From Arsenicicoccus cauae (GTDB taxonomy: Bacteria; Actinomycetota; Actinomycetes; Actinomycetales; Dermatophilaceae), in assembly GCF_009707125.1 (NCBI RefSeq), contig NZ_WLVL01000023.1, positions 124,001-188,000 of the forward strand: DNA of 64,000 nucleotides. Reading direction: 5' to 3'. Position 1 is the first letter of the stretch. The number at the start of each line of letters is the position of its first letter. The position numbers and the translations under genes were made by a program. Of this stretch, positions 37,701 to 45,700 are shown one piece after another. A model generated the notes under the pieces. It ran no database searches. It had not been told where the DNA came from and saw only the letters and a list, made by a program, of their open reading frames with translations.

Positions 37701-38333
37701 AAGCAGGTCACGCTTCAGTACGAGCGCGAGATGCTCGGGCTCTACGTCTCCGACCACCCGCTCTTCGGCATCGAGCACATCCTGCACCAGGCGGCGGACA
37801 CGTCCATCGCGTCGCTGAACGCCGAGGACGGCAAGCCGGACGGGGCGACCGTGACGATCGCGGGCCTGATCACCGGGCTGCAGCTGAAGCGCACCAAGAA
37901 GGGCGACCTGTGGGCCATCGCCACGGTCGAGGACCTCGACGGCGCGGTGGAGTGCCTGTTCTTCCCCTCCACCTACATGACCGTCGCCACGATGCTGTCC
38001 CCGGACACCGTCGTGGTCGTGCGCGGCCGGGTCAACAAGCGCGACGAGACGACTTCCGTCTACGCCCAGGACCTCACGCTGCCCGACCTGCACGAGGGGC
38101 CACGTGGACCGGTCGTGCTCAACCTGCCCATGACGCGCGCGACGAACGGCATGGCCGAGGCGCTCAAGGACGTCCTGCTCAACCACCCCGGCACCACGGA
38201 GGTTCACGTCAAGCTCACCCAGCCGGGCCGGTCCGTGCTGATGCGGCTGGAGGACAACTTCCGGGTGGACGCGACGTCGGCGCTGTTCGGCGACCTCAAG
38301 GCCCTGCTCGGCCCGGCCTGCCTGACGGGCTGA
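34773..38333 (+). CDS. dnaE: DNA polymerase III alpha subunit
   Basis: 1186 residues, replicative polymerase DnaE1. Starts [32 protein letters not shown], the PHP domain (HLHNHTEYS metal ligands, TTDHGFIFG), then the C-family polymerase palm with [21 protein letters not shown] and [19 protein letters not shown] (catalytic aspartates), fingers, [20 protein letters not shown]-type tail region, a helix-hairpin-helix region, and an OB-fold ([31 protein letters not shown]). A complete PHP metal set suggests intrinsic proofreading as in actinobacterial DnaE1 (known for the family). Start chosen by the leaderless -10 box. Confidence 0.97.
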   Translation: [1186 protein letters not shown]

Positions 38334-38378
38334 GCCGGTGCGCGGCGAGATCGTCCGCGCACCAGGGTGTCCGTCCGG

Positions 38379-38599
38379 TCAGTCGTCGCGCAGCAGCACC
38401 CGGTGCAGCAGGTCGTCGTGCGACCCGTCGTCGCGGGCGCAGGATTCCGGCTCGCGGCGGCGCCCGTGTCATAGGGTCGCGGGACGGTCGTCCACCGCAG
38501 GCTCTCGGGGTCGGTGCACTGCTCGACGATCGCCGGGACGTCGGCCTCGGTGTGGGCCCGCAGCAGCACCACGCCGTCGGTCAACTCGGTCACGGTCAT
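38379..38599 (-). pseudogene. Decayed GNAT acetyltransferase (N- and C-terminal remnants)
   Basis: Starting at 38599 the minus strand reads MTVTELTDGVVLLRAHTEAD then VPAIVEQCTDPESLRWTTVP, the start of a RimJ/RimL-type N-acetyltransferase. After PRPYDT the similarity stops. In another frame the sequence ending at the TGA 38379-38381 reads DDGSHDDLLHRVLLRDD, which looks like a GNAT C-terminus. The acetyl-CoA-binding middle (normally over 100 residues) is missing, so the gene has a large internal deletion. It fills the gap between dnaE and the oligopeptidase gene. Confidence 0.65.
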
Positions 38600-38628
38600 G
38601 CCCCATTCCTATCGGCTACCGTGCGCAG

Positions 38629-40785
38629 GTGACCACTGCCTCCCCCGAGCCCCCCGTCGCGCGTCGCGTCGAGACCATCCGCGAGCACCACGGCGATCGC
38701 GTGGTCGACCACTACGAGTGGTTGCGCGACAAGACGTCCCCCGAGGTGCTCGCCCACCTCGAGGCGGAGAACGCCTACACCGAGGCGATGACCGCCCACC
38801 TCGCGCCGCTGACCGAGCAGGTCTACGACGAGATCCGCACCCGCACGCAGGAGACGGACCTCAGCGTCCCCTCGGCCTACCGCGGCTGGTGGTACTACTC
38901 GCGCATCACCGCCGGGGAGCAGTACGGCCGCGAGTGCCGGGTGCCGGTGCGGCCCGGCGAGCAGCCGCCCGCGCTCACCGACGGCGCCCCGCCCGTGGGG
39001 GAGCAGGTCCTGCTCGACGCCGAGGCGCTCGCGGCGGATGCGGACTTCTTCGCCGTCGGGTCCAGCGAGATCAGCCACGACGGCACCTGCTACGCCTACG
39101 CCGTCGACACGGCCGGCGACGAGATCTACGACCTGGTCGTCACGCGGGTGGGCGATGACCCCACCCGCACCGGCCCGGTGGGCGAGGTGATTGACGACGC
39201 GGTCCGCAAGGTGGGCTACGGCCTGGCCTTCTCCCGCGACGGGAGGCACATCTTCTACTCCCGCAACGACGACGCGTGGCGTCAGTTCCAGGTCTGGCGG
39301 CATGAGATCGGCACTCCCGCGGAGCAGGACGTGCTCGTCCACGAGGAGACCGACGAGCGCTTCTGGGTGGGTGTCGGGTCCAGCCGCGACGACGCGTGGA
39401 TCATCGTCGCAGCCGGCTCCAAGGACACCTCGGAGACCTGGCTGCTACCGGCCGACGACCCCTGCGGCGAGCCGCGCTGCGTGGCGCCGCGCCGCGAGGG
39501 CGTCGAGTACGACGCCGAGCCCGCCGGCGACCGGCTGCTGATCACCCACAACGCCACCCACCAGGACTTCGAGCTGGCCCAGGCTCCCCTGGGCAGCACC
39601 TCGGCGGACGACTGGCAGAGCCTGTATGCCGCTGCGCCGGGCGAGCGCGTCGTGGGGGTCGACGCGTTCGAGGCGCACGTGGTCGTCTCCTTGCGACGTG
39701 ACGGCCTGACCGCGCTCGCCGTCATGGACCGGACCGGCGACCCGGTCGGGCCGGACGGCAGCGGGTTCGGGCCGATGCGGCCGATCGGCCTGGACGAGGA
39801 GCTCGGCACCATCGGCGTGGGCGACACCCCGGACTACGGATCGCACGTGCTGCGGATCGGGTTCACATCGCTGGTGACGCCGCGCAGCGTCTACGACGTG
39901 GACCTCGTCACCGGCGATCGCACCCTGCTACGGCAGACGCCCGTGCTCGGCGGGGTCGACCTCGGTGACTACGTCCAGCACCGGGAGTGGGCGACGGCGG
40001 CCGACGGCACGCGCATCCCGATCTCGGTGGTGCACCGCAAGGACGTGGTCGCCGACGGCACGGCCCCCGGTCTGATCTACGGCTACGGGTCCTACGAGGC
40101 GAGCATGGACCCGTGGTTCTCGGTGGCGAGACTGTCGCTGCTGGACCGTGGCTTCGTGTGGGCGCTGGCGCACGTGCGCGGCGGCGGCGAGATGGGCCGC
40201 CAGTGGTATCTCCAGGGTCGGAGGCTGCACAAGCGCAACACCTTCACGGACTTCGTGGCGTGCGCCGAGCATCTGGTCGACACCGGCTGGGTGGCGTCGG
40301 ATCGGCTGGTCGCCGAGGGCGGTTCGGCGGGCGGGCTGCTCATGGGGGCGGTCGCCAACCTCGCCCCCGAGCGGTTCCGGGCGATCCACGCGCAGGTGCC
40401 GTTCGTCGACGCGCTGACGACGATCCTGGACCCGAGCCTGCCGCTGACCGTGGGGGAGTGGGAGGAGTGGGGCAACCCCCTCGCCGACCCCGAGGTCTAC
40501 GCCTACATGAAGGGCTACTCGCCCTACGACAACGTCGCGGCGCGCCCCTACCCGGCGATCCTGGCGACGACCTCGCTCAACGACAGCCGGGTCTACTACG
40601 TCGAGCCCGCGAAGTGGGTGGCGCGGCTGCGCGAGCGCGCGACCAACGACCTGGCGACGCGGCCCATCCTGCTCAAGACCGAGATGGTGGCCGGGCACGG
40701 GGGCGTCAGCGGGCGCTACCACGCCTGGCGCCAGGCGGCCTTCGAGTACGCGTGGCTCATCGATCAGGCGGGAGCGTCGGCATGA
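38629..40785 (+). CDS. ptrB: Oligopeptidase B (S9A prolyl oligopeptidase family)
   Basis: 718 residues from GTG 38629. N-terminal beta-propeller (RVETIREHHGDRVVDHYEWLRDK, typical start of S9A) and C-terminal alpha/beta hydrolase: nucleophile in AEGGSAGGLLMGAVANLAPE, Asp in LATTSLNDSRVYYVEPAKW, His in VAGHGGVSGRY. The sequence HVRGGGEMGRQWYLQGR is typical of oligopeptidase B, which cuts short peptides after basic residues in the cytoplasm. TACCGT lies 6 nt before the GTG with no ribosome site, so leaderless initiation is likely. The stop overlaps the aroE-like gene. Confidence 0.93.
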   Translation: MTTASPEPPVARRVETIREHHGDRVVDHYEWLRDKTSPEVLAHLEAENAYTEAMTAHLAPLTEQVYDEIRTRTQETDLSVPSAYRGWWYYSRITAGEQYGRECRVPVRPGEQPPALTDGAPPVGEQVLLDAEALAADADFFAVGSSEISHDGTCYAYAVDTAGDEIYDLVVTRVGDDPTRTGPVGEVIDDAVRKVGYGLAFSRDGRHIFYSRNDDAWRQFQVWRHEIGTPAEQDVLVHEETDERFWVGVGSSRDDAWIIVAAGSKDTSETWLLPADDPCGEPRCVAPRREGVEYDAEPAGDRLLITHNATHQDFELAQAPLGSTSADDWQSLYAAAPGERVVGVDAFEAHVVVSLRRDGLTALAVMDRTGDPVGPDGSGFGPMRPIGLDEELGTIGVGDTPDYGSHVLRIGFTSLVTPRSVYDVDLVTGDRTLLRQTPVLGGVDLGDYVQHREWATAADGTRIPISVVHRKDVVADGTAPGLIYGYGSYEASMDPWFSVARLSLLDRGFVWALAHVRGGGEMGRQWYLQGRRLHKRNTFTDFVACAEHLVDTGWVASDRLVAEGGSAGGLLMGAVANLAPERFRAIHAQVPFVDALTTILDPSLPLTVGEWEEWGNPLADPEVYAYMKGYSPYDNVAARPYPAILATTSLNDSRVYYVEPAKWVARLRERATNDLATRPILLKTEMVAGHGGVSGRYHAWRQAAFEYAWLIDQAGASA

Positions 40786-41606
40786 CCGAGCGGATCACCA
40801 AGGACACGCAGCTGTGCATGTCGCTGTCGGCGCGACCGTCCAACATCGGCACACGATTTCACAACTACCTCTATCGCGAGCTGGGCCTGGACTACGTCTA
40901 CAAGGCGTTCACGACCTCGGACATCACGGCGGCGATCGGTGGCGTGCGCGCCCTCGGGATCCGCGGCTGCGCGATCTCGATGCCGTGGAAGGAGGAGGTC
41001 ATACCTCTGGTCGACCAGATGACCGAGTCCGCGGCGGCGATCGAGTCGGTCAACACGATCGTCAACGACGACGGCCGCCTCGTCGCCTACAACACCGACT
41101 ACCTCGCGATCCGCAACCTCCTTGCGTCCCACGGGGTCTCGCCGTCGGACGACTTTGCCGTCCTCGGCTCGGGCGGTATGGCGAAAGCCGCGGTCGCCGC
41201 CCTGACCGATGCGGGCTTCACCCACGGCCACGTGGTGGCGCGCAACTCCCAGAGCGGACCTGCCCTCGCCGCGAAGTACGGCCACCGCTGGGCGGACTCA
41301 CTGGGTGACCTGCGACCGGCGTTGATCCTCAACGCGACTCCAATCGGTATGGCGGGCGGGCCCCAGGCCGACGAGGTGCCGGTGCCACCGGCCGCCGTGG
41401 AGGCGGCACGGACGGTGTTCGACGTGGTGGCCTTCCCCGCCGAGACCCCGCTGATCCGCCTGGCGCGTGAGCTGGACCGGCGCGTCATCACCGGAGCCGA
41501 GGTGATCGCCTTGCAGGCGGCCGAGCAGTTCGTGCTCTATACCGGGGTGCGTCCGAGCGACGAGCAGGTCGCCCGGGCGTCCGCCTACTCGCGCGAGACC
41601 CCCTAG
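40782..41606 (+). CDS. Shikimate dehydrogenase-like protein (HI0607/SDH-L type)
   Basis: 274 residues. The N-terminal substrate domain begins DTQLCMSLSARPSNIGTRFHNYLYRELGLDYVYKAF and holds the catalytic-type Lys in GCAISMPWKEEVIPLVD and the Asp in AYNTDYLAI; the C-terminal Rossmann part has VLGSGGMAKAAVAAL. This N-terminus matches the HI0607-like (SDH-L) branch of the AroE superfamily, whose members have poor activity on shikimate, so the true substrate is uncertain. Coupled by ATGA to oligopeptidase B. Confidence 0.85.
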   Translation: MTERITKDTQLCMSLSARPSNIGTRFHNYLYRELGLDYVYKAFTTSDITAAIGGVRALGIRGCAISMPWKEEVIPLVDQMTESAAAIESVNTIVNDDGRLVAYNTDYLAIRNLLASHGVSPSDDFAVLGSGGMAKAAVAALTDAGFTHGHVVARNSQSGPALAAKYGHRWADSLGDLRPALILNATPIGMAGGPQADEVPVPPAAVEAARTVFDVVAFPAETPLIRLARELDRRVITGAEVIALQAAEQFVLYTGVRPSDEQVARASAYSRETP

Positions 41607-41813
41607 TCGACACGACTCAGTAGGGGGTTCGTTGAGGGTGCGGACCAGCTCGGCGGTCGACCGAGCGTCGTCGGCGGTGCCCTCGACGTGGTCTGACCGA
41701 CCGCTCGCAGCTCGTCCGGGGTCACGCCGTCATCGTGCCTCGACGTCCGAGCAGGAGCCGGGTCAAGAAACGTGCCCGGAACCCCCCGCTCCCTAGCCGC
41801 GTCTCAGGTTTAA

Positions 41814-41834
41814 GTGATATCAAAAAGATGTCAC
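41814..41834 (+). promoter_or_regulatory. Inverted repeat upstream of the SPFH-RHH gene pair
   Basis: GTGATATC (41814-41821) and GATGTCAC (41827-41834) are inverted copies with one mismatch, separated by AAAAA; TGATATCA within it is itself a palindrome. It lies about 12 bp before the ribosome site of the SPFH gene in an AT-rich patch, a fitting operator for the ribbon-helix-helix protein encoded in the same operon (inference). Confidence 0.45.
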
Positions 41835-41858
41835 ACGACGAACGCCCAGGGGGAGACC

Positions 41859-42836
41859 ATGAGCACGCAGCAGACGCACGACGAGACCATCGACCCGCAG
41901 GCCGCGCCACCCTCGGCCCGGCCTGTCGGTCACCAGGGCACGCGCGTCGACGTCAGCGAGCGGCCGGCCTTCGCGGTCGACGGTTTCCTGGCGCTGGGCC
42001 TGTCGCTGCTGCTGTTCGTCGGCGGCGTCTGGCTGATCGTCAGCGGCGCCCTCGCGGCCAACGAGACGGGCCAGCCGCCCATCGGCCGTTTCGTCGGCGG
42101 CGCCGTCGTCATCCTCCTCGCCGCCGTCGTGGCCAGCGCCGTCGTCATCATCCAGCCCGGCCAGACCAAGGTCATCCAGTTCTTCGGACGGTATGTCGGG
42201 ACGGCTCGTCGCACGGGCCTGACGATGGTCATGCCGTTCACGTCCAAGCGCGGGGTCTCCGTGCGCGTCAACAACTTCGAGACCAACGTCCTCAAGGTCA
42301 ACGACGCCGACGGCAACCCGGTCGAGATCGCCGCCATCGTCGTCTGGCAGGTCGTCGACACGGCCCGCGCGAGCTTCTCGGTCGAGCACTACGAGAACTT
42401 CGTGCGCGCCCAGTCCGAGTCCGCGCTGCGCCACGTCGCGATCTCCCACCCCTACGACAGCGACCGCGAGGACGTCGAGTCGCTGCGCGGGTCCACCGAC
42501 GTCGTGTCCGGCGAGCTGGCCCGCGAGGTCGCCGAGCGCGTCGTCGTCGCCGGTGTCGAGGTCGTCGAGGTGCGCATCTCCCACCTCGCCTACGCCCCCG
42601 AGATCGCCCAGGCGATGCTGCAGCGCCAGCAGGCCTCGGCCATCGTCGCGGCCCGGTCTCGGATCGTCGAGGGCGCCGTCGGCATGGTCGACATGGCCCT
42701 CGCCAGGCTGGAGGAGCAGGACATCGTGGCCCTGGACGACGAGCGCAAGGCCGCCATGGTGTCCAACCTGCTCGTCGTGCTGTGCGGCGAGTCCAAGGCC
42801 ACCCCGATCGTCAACACGGGATCGCTCTACCAGTGA
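41859..42836 (+). CDS. SPFH/band 7 domain membrane protein
   Basis: 325 residues from ATG 41859 with CAGGGGGAG upstream. A polar N-terminus, two membrane helices ([23 protein letters not shown] and [21 protein letters not shown]), then the SPFH domain: [64 protein letters not shown], and the helical [51 protein letters not shown] proteins organise membrane microdomains; no flotillin partner is nearby. The stop overlaps the ribbon-helix-helix gene start, which is the usual actinobacterial pairing. Confidence 0.93.
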   Translation: MSTQQTHDETIDPQAAPPSARPVGHQGTRVDVSERPAFAVDGFLALGLSLLLFVGGVWLIVSGALAANETGQPPIGRFVGGAVVILLAAVVASAVVIIQPGQTKVIQFFGRYVGTARRTGLTMVMPFTSKRGVSVRVNNFETNVLKVNDADGNPVEIAAIVVWQVVDTARASFSVEHYENFVRAQSESALRHVAISHPYDSDREDVESLRGSTDVVSGELAREVAERVVVAGVEVVEVRISHLAYAPEIAQAMLQRQQASAIVAARSRIVEGAVGMVDMALARLEEQDIVALDDERKAAMVSNLLVVLCGESKATPIVNTGSLYQ

Positions 42837-43093
42837 CCCCTCCACGGGAGCGTCGCGGCGGGGCCGAGCGCAGGCAGATGCTGCTGCGCCTCGACCCCGC
42901 CGTCCACGACGCCCTCACCCGCTGGGCCGGGGACGAGCTGCGCAGCGTCAACGCCCAGGTCGAGATGGTCCTGCGCGACGCCCTCAAGAGAGCGGGCCGT
43001 ATGCCGAAGGACGCGGGGCCGCTGCCTCGGCGCGGACGTCCCCCTGCCGGCGACGACGCGGGCTTGCGTGAGGGCCGAGGCCGGCACGTATGA
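42833..43093 (+). CDS. Arc-type ribbon-helix-helix DNA-binding protein
   Basis: 86 residues from GTG 42833 (4-nt overlap with the SPFH gene). RRQMLLRLDPAVHDALTRWAGDELRSVNAQVEMVLRDALKRAG has the ribbon-helix-helix pattern of the Arc/MetJ superfamily (strand MLLRL, helices PAVHDALTRWAGDE and VNAQVEMVLRDAL). A basic, Pro/Gly-rich tail follows. Likely represses its own operon through an upstream inverted repeat at 41814-41834; that link is inference. Confidence 0.82.
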   Translation: MTPPRERRGGAERRQMLLRLDPAVHDALTRWAGDELRSVNAQVEMVLRDALKRAGRMPKDAGPLPRRGRPPAGDDAGLREGRGRHV

Positions 43094-43171
43094 CGCGCTG
43101 TCGGCCGACCCACCGGCGGGCGGACGTCGTACGGGCTCATCCCGGGGGAGGGGTGAGTCTAGGGTGGCCGC

Positions 43172-43738
43172 ATGAGTGCCATGCCATCCCTCGTCGCCCT
43201 GCTCGAAGGCCCTAGTGACGTCGCCGCCGTGCGAGCGATCATGCGCCGCAACGAGATCGGTGGGGACCACGTCGAGCTGCGCAACCTGCAGGGCGTCACC
43301 AACATCGGGCGGGTGCTCCCCGAGATCCGGCAGCTCCAGCCGGACGCCGACGTGGTCGGGATGTGCGACGCGGCCGAGGTGAGGTTCGTCGAGCGGGCGC
43401 TCGTCGCCGACGGCTGCCCGGTGAGCGACGCGAGCGACCTGCCGGCATACGGCTTCTTCGTGTGCGAGGCGGACCTGGAGGACGAGCTCATCCGGGCGCT
43501 GGGGACCGAGCGGGCCGTCGCGGCGATCGAGGGCGCCGGCCTGGGCGGCAAGCTGCAGGCGCTGCAGATGCAGGCCGCCTGGGCGGACCGCCCGCTGGCG
43601 GAGCAGCTGCACCGGTTCTGCGGGGTGGCGTCCGGGCGCAAGGAGCAGGTCGCCGCCATCCTCGCCGCCGAGCTGGCCCGCGACGAGCTGCCCGAACCGC
43701 TCTCGATGCTGGCGGACAGGATCGCCTGGAGCGCCTGA
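43172..43738 (+). CDS. TOPRIM domain protein related to OLD-family nuclease C-terminus
   Basis: 188 residues. VALLEGPSDVAAVRAIMRRNEI contains the TOPRIM catalytic-type Glu and hydrophobic strand, and VVGMCDAAEVRFVERALV holds an acidic motif; the rest (DLEDELIRALGTERAVAAIE, SGRKEQVAAILAAEL) matches short actinobacterial proteins annotated as TOPRIM or ATP-dependent endonuclease fragments. No ATPase domain is joined to it. Function unknown. TAGGGT ends 6 nt before the ATG, so it is probably leaderless. Its stop codon is 2 nt from the stop of the convergent permease gene. Confidence 0.65.
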   Translation: MSAMPSLVALLEGPSDVAAVRAIMRRNEIGGDHVELRNLQGVTNIGRVLPEIRQLQPDADVVGMCDAAEVRFVERALVADGCPVSDASDLPAYGFFVCEADLEDELIRALGTERAVAAIEGAGLGGKLQALQMQAAWADRPLAEQLHRFCGVASGRKEQVAAILAAELARDELPEPLSMLADRIAWSA

Positions 43739-43740
43739 CC

Positions 43741-44532
43741 TCAGTCGGCGCGACGGCCGTAGTCGCCGATCCGTCCCCGCGCGACCAGCTCGAGCATGGC
43801 CACGACGGCGAGCGCCTGCACGAGCAGCAGCGCCGCCAGGACGACGAGCTGGACGGCGGCGGCCTCGAGCGGCGTCGCCCCACCGAGCAGCGTCCCGACG
43901 AACGCCCCGGGCAGCGTCACGAGACCCACGGTGCGGGTCTGGTCCATGCCGGGGACGAGCGCGAGGGCAGCGTCCTCCCGGGCGACGAGCAGGGCCGCGT
44001 CGCGGTCGACGAGGCCGATCGACTGACCGGCCTCGAACTCCCCGTGCCGGGTCGCCAGCGCGTCGAGGGTGCGCTTGCCGGCCAGCGTGGTCGCCGTCAT
44101 GGCGTTGCCGATCAGGATGCCGAGGATCGGGACCAGCGCCACGGGCCGCAGGGGGATCACGCCGGAGACGGCGAGCGCGAGCCCGACCGGGACCGCGCCC
44201 AGGCACACCGGCAGCGCCGCCCACCAGGTCCCGCGGCCGGGCAGCACCCGTCGTCCGGCGGTCACGGACGCCACGCCCAGCATCAGCGCGACGAAGCCCA
44301 GGGTGAGCCACCAGCTCCCGAGCACCGCGGCGATGAGCAGGCCCACGACGGCGAGCTGGACCGTCGCCCGGCCCGCAGCGGTGAGGGTCGCACCCGAGTG
44401 ACCCAGGCCGCCCCACCGGTGGACGGCCGCGGCCGCGAGCGCGAGGAGCGAGACGACGAGGACGAGGCGGACGACGTCGGCGGTGCTGCCGACCGAGACG
44501 AGCGAGGAGCCGGAGCCCGTGGCGGGACCCAT
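43741..44532 (-). CDS. FetB/UPF0014-type ABC transporter permease
   Basis: 263 residues with about six or seven membrane helices. SGVIPLRPVALVPILGILIGNAMTATTLAGKRTLDAL and ALALVPGMDQTRTVGLVTLPGAFVGTLLGGATPLEAAAVQLVVLAALL are the conserved blocks of the UPF0014 family, to which the E. coli iron exporter FetB belongs. FetB needs the ATPase FetA, but no ATPase gene is adjacent. The gene follows the CPBP protease gene at 7 bp on the same strand. Confidence 0.85.
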   Translation of the reverse strand: MGPATGSGSSLVSVGSTADVVRLVLVVSLLALAAAAVHRWGGLGHSGATLTAAGRATVQLAVVGLLIAAVLGSWWLTLGFVALMLGVASVTAGRRVLPGRGTWWAALPVCLGAVPVGLALAVSGVIPLRPVALVPILGILIGNAMTATTLAGKRTLDALATRHGEFEAGQSIGLVDRDAALLVAREDAALALVPGMDQTRTVGLVTLPGAFVGTLLGGATPLEAAAVQLVVLAALLLVQALAVVAMLELVARGRIGDYGRRAD

Positions 44533-44539
44533 GCCTGAC

Positions 44540-45625
44540 TCAGCTGCCGTATGGCGGGTGCCACCCGCCGGCCTGGCCGCCGTCCTGCCCCGGCTGCGCC
44601 ACCGGGCGCACCGGGGGCACCGGGGGCACCGGGTGCACCGGGCCCGGGTCGAGGGGCACGACGGGTGGTGGCGGGATCTGCGGGGTGCTGCGGCGCTGCA
44701 GGTCCACGCGTCGCGCCTGCCAGGCGACCAGGGCGTAGGCGATGGCCATGATCACGACGGAGGTCATGACGGCGAGCGGCGAGCCCTTGGTGTCCCCGTC
44801 GATGAAGCCCTCGTCGAAGCCGCCGAGCGCGAGCGACAGCGCCATCACCAGCATGTTGTTGACGACGTGCAGGGCGATGGCCGCCTCCAGGCCGCCGGTC
44901 CGCCAGGTCAGCAGGCACGCCGTGACGGCGAACACCGCCAGGTCGGCGAAGGTCCAGGGGTCCGAGCTGCCGTGCGCCGCACCGAAGGCCAGGCAGGAGA
45001 CCACCGTCGGCACCGCGAGCGCGACCCAGCGGTGGGAGAACCACGACCCGAGGCTCTGCAGCACCCATCCGCGAAAGAGCAGCTCCTCGCCCGCGCACTG
45101 CAGCGGCGTGGTGAGCAGCATGATGGCGAGCAGGGCGACCCAGTCCGCGGAGCGGCCGCCGTCCGGCAGGCCGTCGACCAGGGTCCCGACGGCGAGGTAG
45201 GCGAGCCAGAGCGGGGTGAGGACCGCCAGGCAGCGGGCGAACCAGCCCCACCGGAAGCGCCCGGTCACGGACTGCACCCACCGGGGGTCGACGGTGTGCC
45301 CGACCCAGATGGCAAAGAGCGAGACCGGGATCAGCGCCGCGAGCATGAGGTTGGTGGACAGGAAGGCCGACGGCGACATCCGGCCGGACGCCGCCGAGTC
45401 CATCCACTCCTCGAGGTCGCCACCGGACCCGACCACCACGGCGGCCGCGATCCCGGAGACGGCGATGACCACCATGAGCAGGGACGCGACCACGATGACG
45501 ACTGACAGCAACGGCCGCCACCAGCGGTGCCTCGGCCCGCGCAGGAGCTGGTGGTACTCCGTGGCGCGCGGGGGCAGGTCCGGGATCCGCGGCCGTGGCG
45601 GAGCCGTGGCGTAGGGGTAGGTCAT
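44540..45625 (-). CDS. CPBP family intramembrane glutamic protease
   Basis: 361 residues from ATG 45625 ([10 protein letters not shown]); an ATG at 45634 is also in frame but CACAAT 7 nt upstream of 45625 favours the shorter, leaderless form. Eight or so membrane helices. Active-site motifs: [21 protein letters not shown] (EExxxR), [10 protein letters not shown] and [17 protein letters not shown] (ABI) proteins are type II CAAX-protease relatives; some give bacteriocin self-immunity, but none is near. The C-terminal 50 residues are Pro/Gly/Gln rich. Confidence 0.88.
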   Translation of the reverse strand: MTYPYATAPPRPRIPDLPPRATEYHQLLRGPRHRWWRPLLSVVIVVASLLMVVIAVSGIAAAVVVGSGGDLEEWMDSAASGRMSPSAFLSTNLMLAALIPVSLFAIWVGHTVDPRWVQSVTGRFRWGWFARCLAVLTPLWLAYLAVGTLVDGLPDGGRSADWVALLAIMLLTTPLQCAGEELLFRGWVLQSLGSWFSHRWVALAVPTVVSCLAFGAAHGSSDPWTFADLAVFAVTACLLTWRTGGLEAAIALHVVNNMLVMALSLALGGFDEGFIDGDTKGSPLAVMTSVVIMAIAYALVAWQARRVDLQRRSTPQIPPPPVVPLDPGPVHPVPPVPPVRPVAQPGQDGGQAGGWHPPYGS

Positions 45626-45687
45626 ACGGCTCATTGTGACCGACCGACCCGGGTGAGACGCGCAGTGGGCCTGTCCGACCCACCACC

Positions 45688-45693
45688 TAGACT
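45688..45693 (+). promoter_or_regulatory. Leaderless -10 box of the his operon
   Basis: TAGACT, 7 nt before the hisD ATG, identical in sequence and spacing to the dnaE box. The absence of a leader means there is no room for a his attenuator or T-box upstream of hisD. Confidence 0.7.
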
Positions 45694-45700
45694 GGCCCGC

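Noticed and set aside
33621-38207. Minus-strand open frame of 1528 codons opposite rluD and dnaE
   Set aside because: It mirrors the codon pattern of rluD/dnaE, spans two unrelated genes and the gap between them, and shows no protein-family signature. High-GC codon bias explains it.
45626-45700. His-operon attenuator or riboswitch upstream of hisD
   Set aside because: The -10 box is 7 nt from the ATG, leaving no leader RNA.
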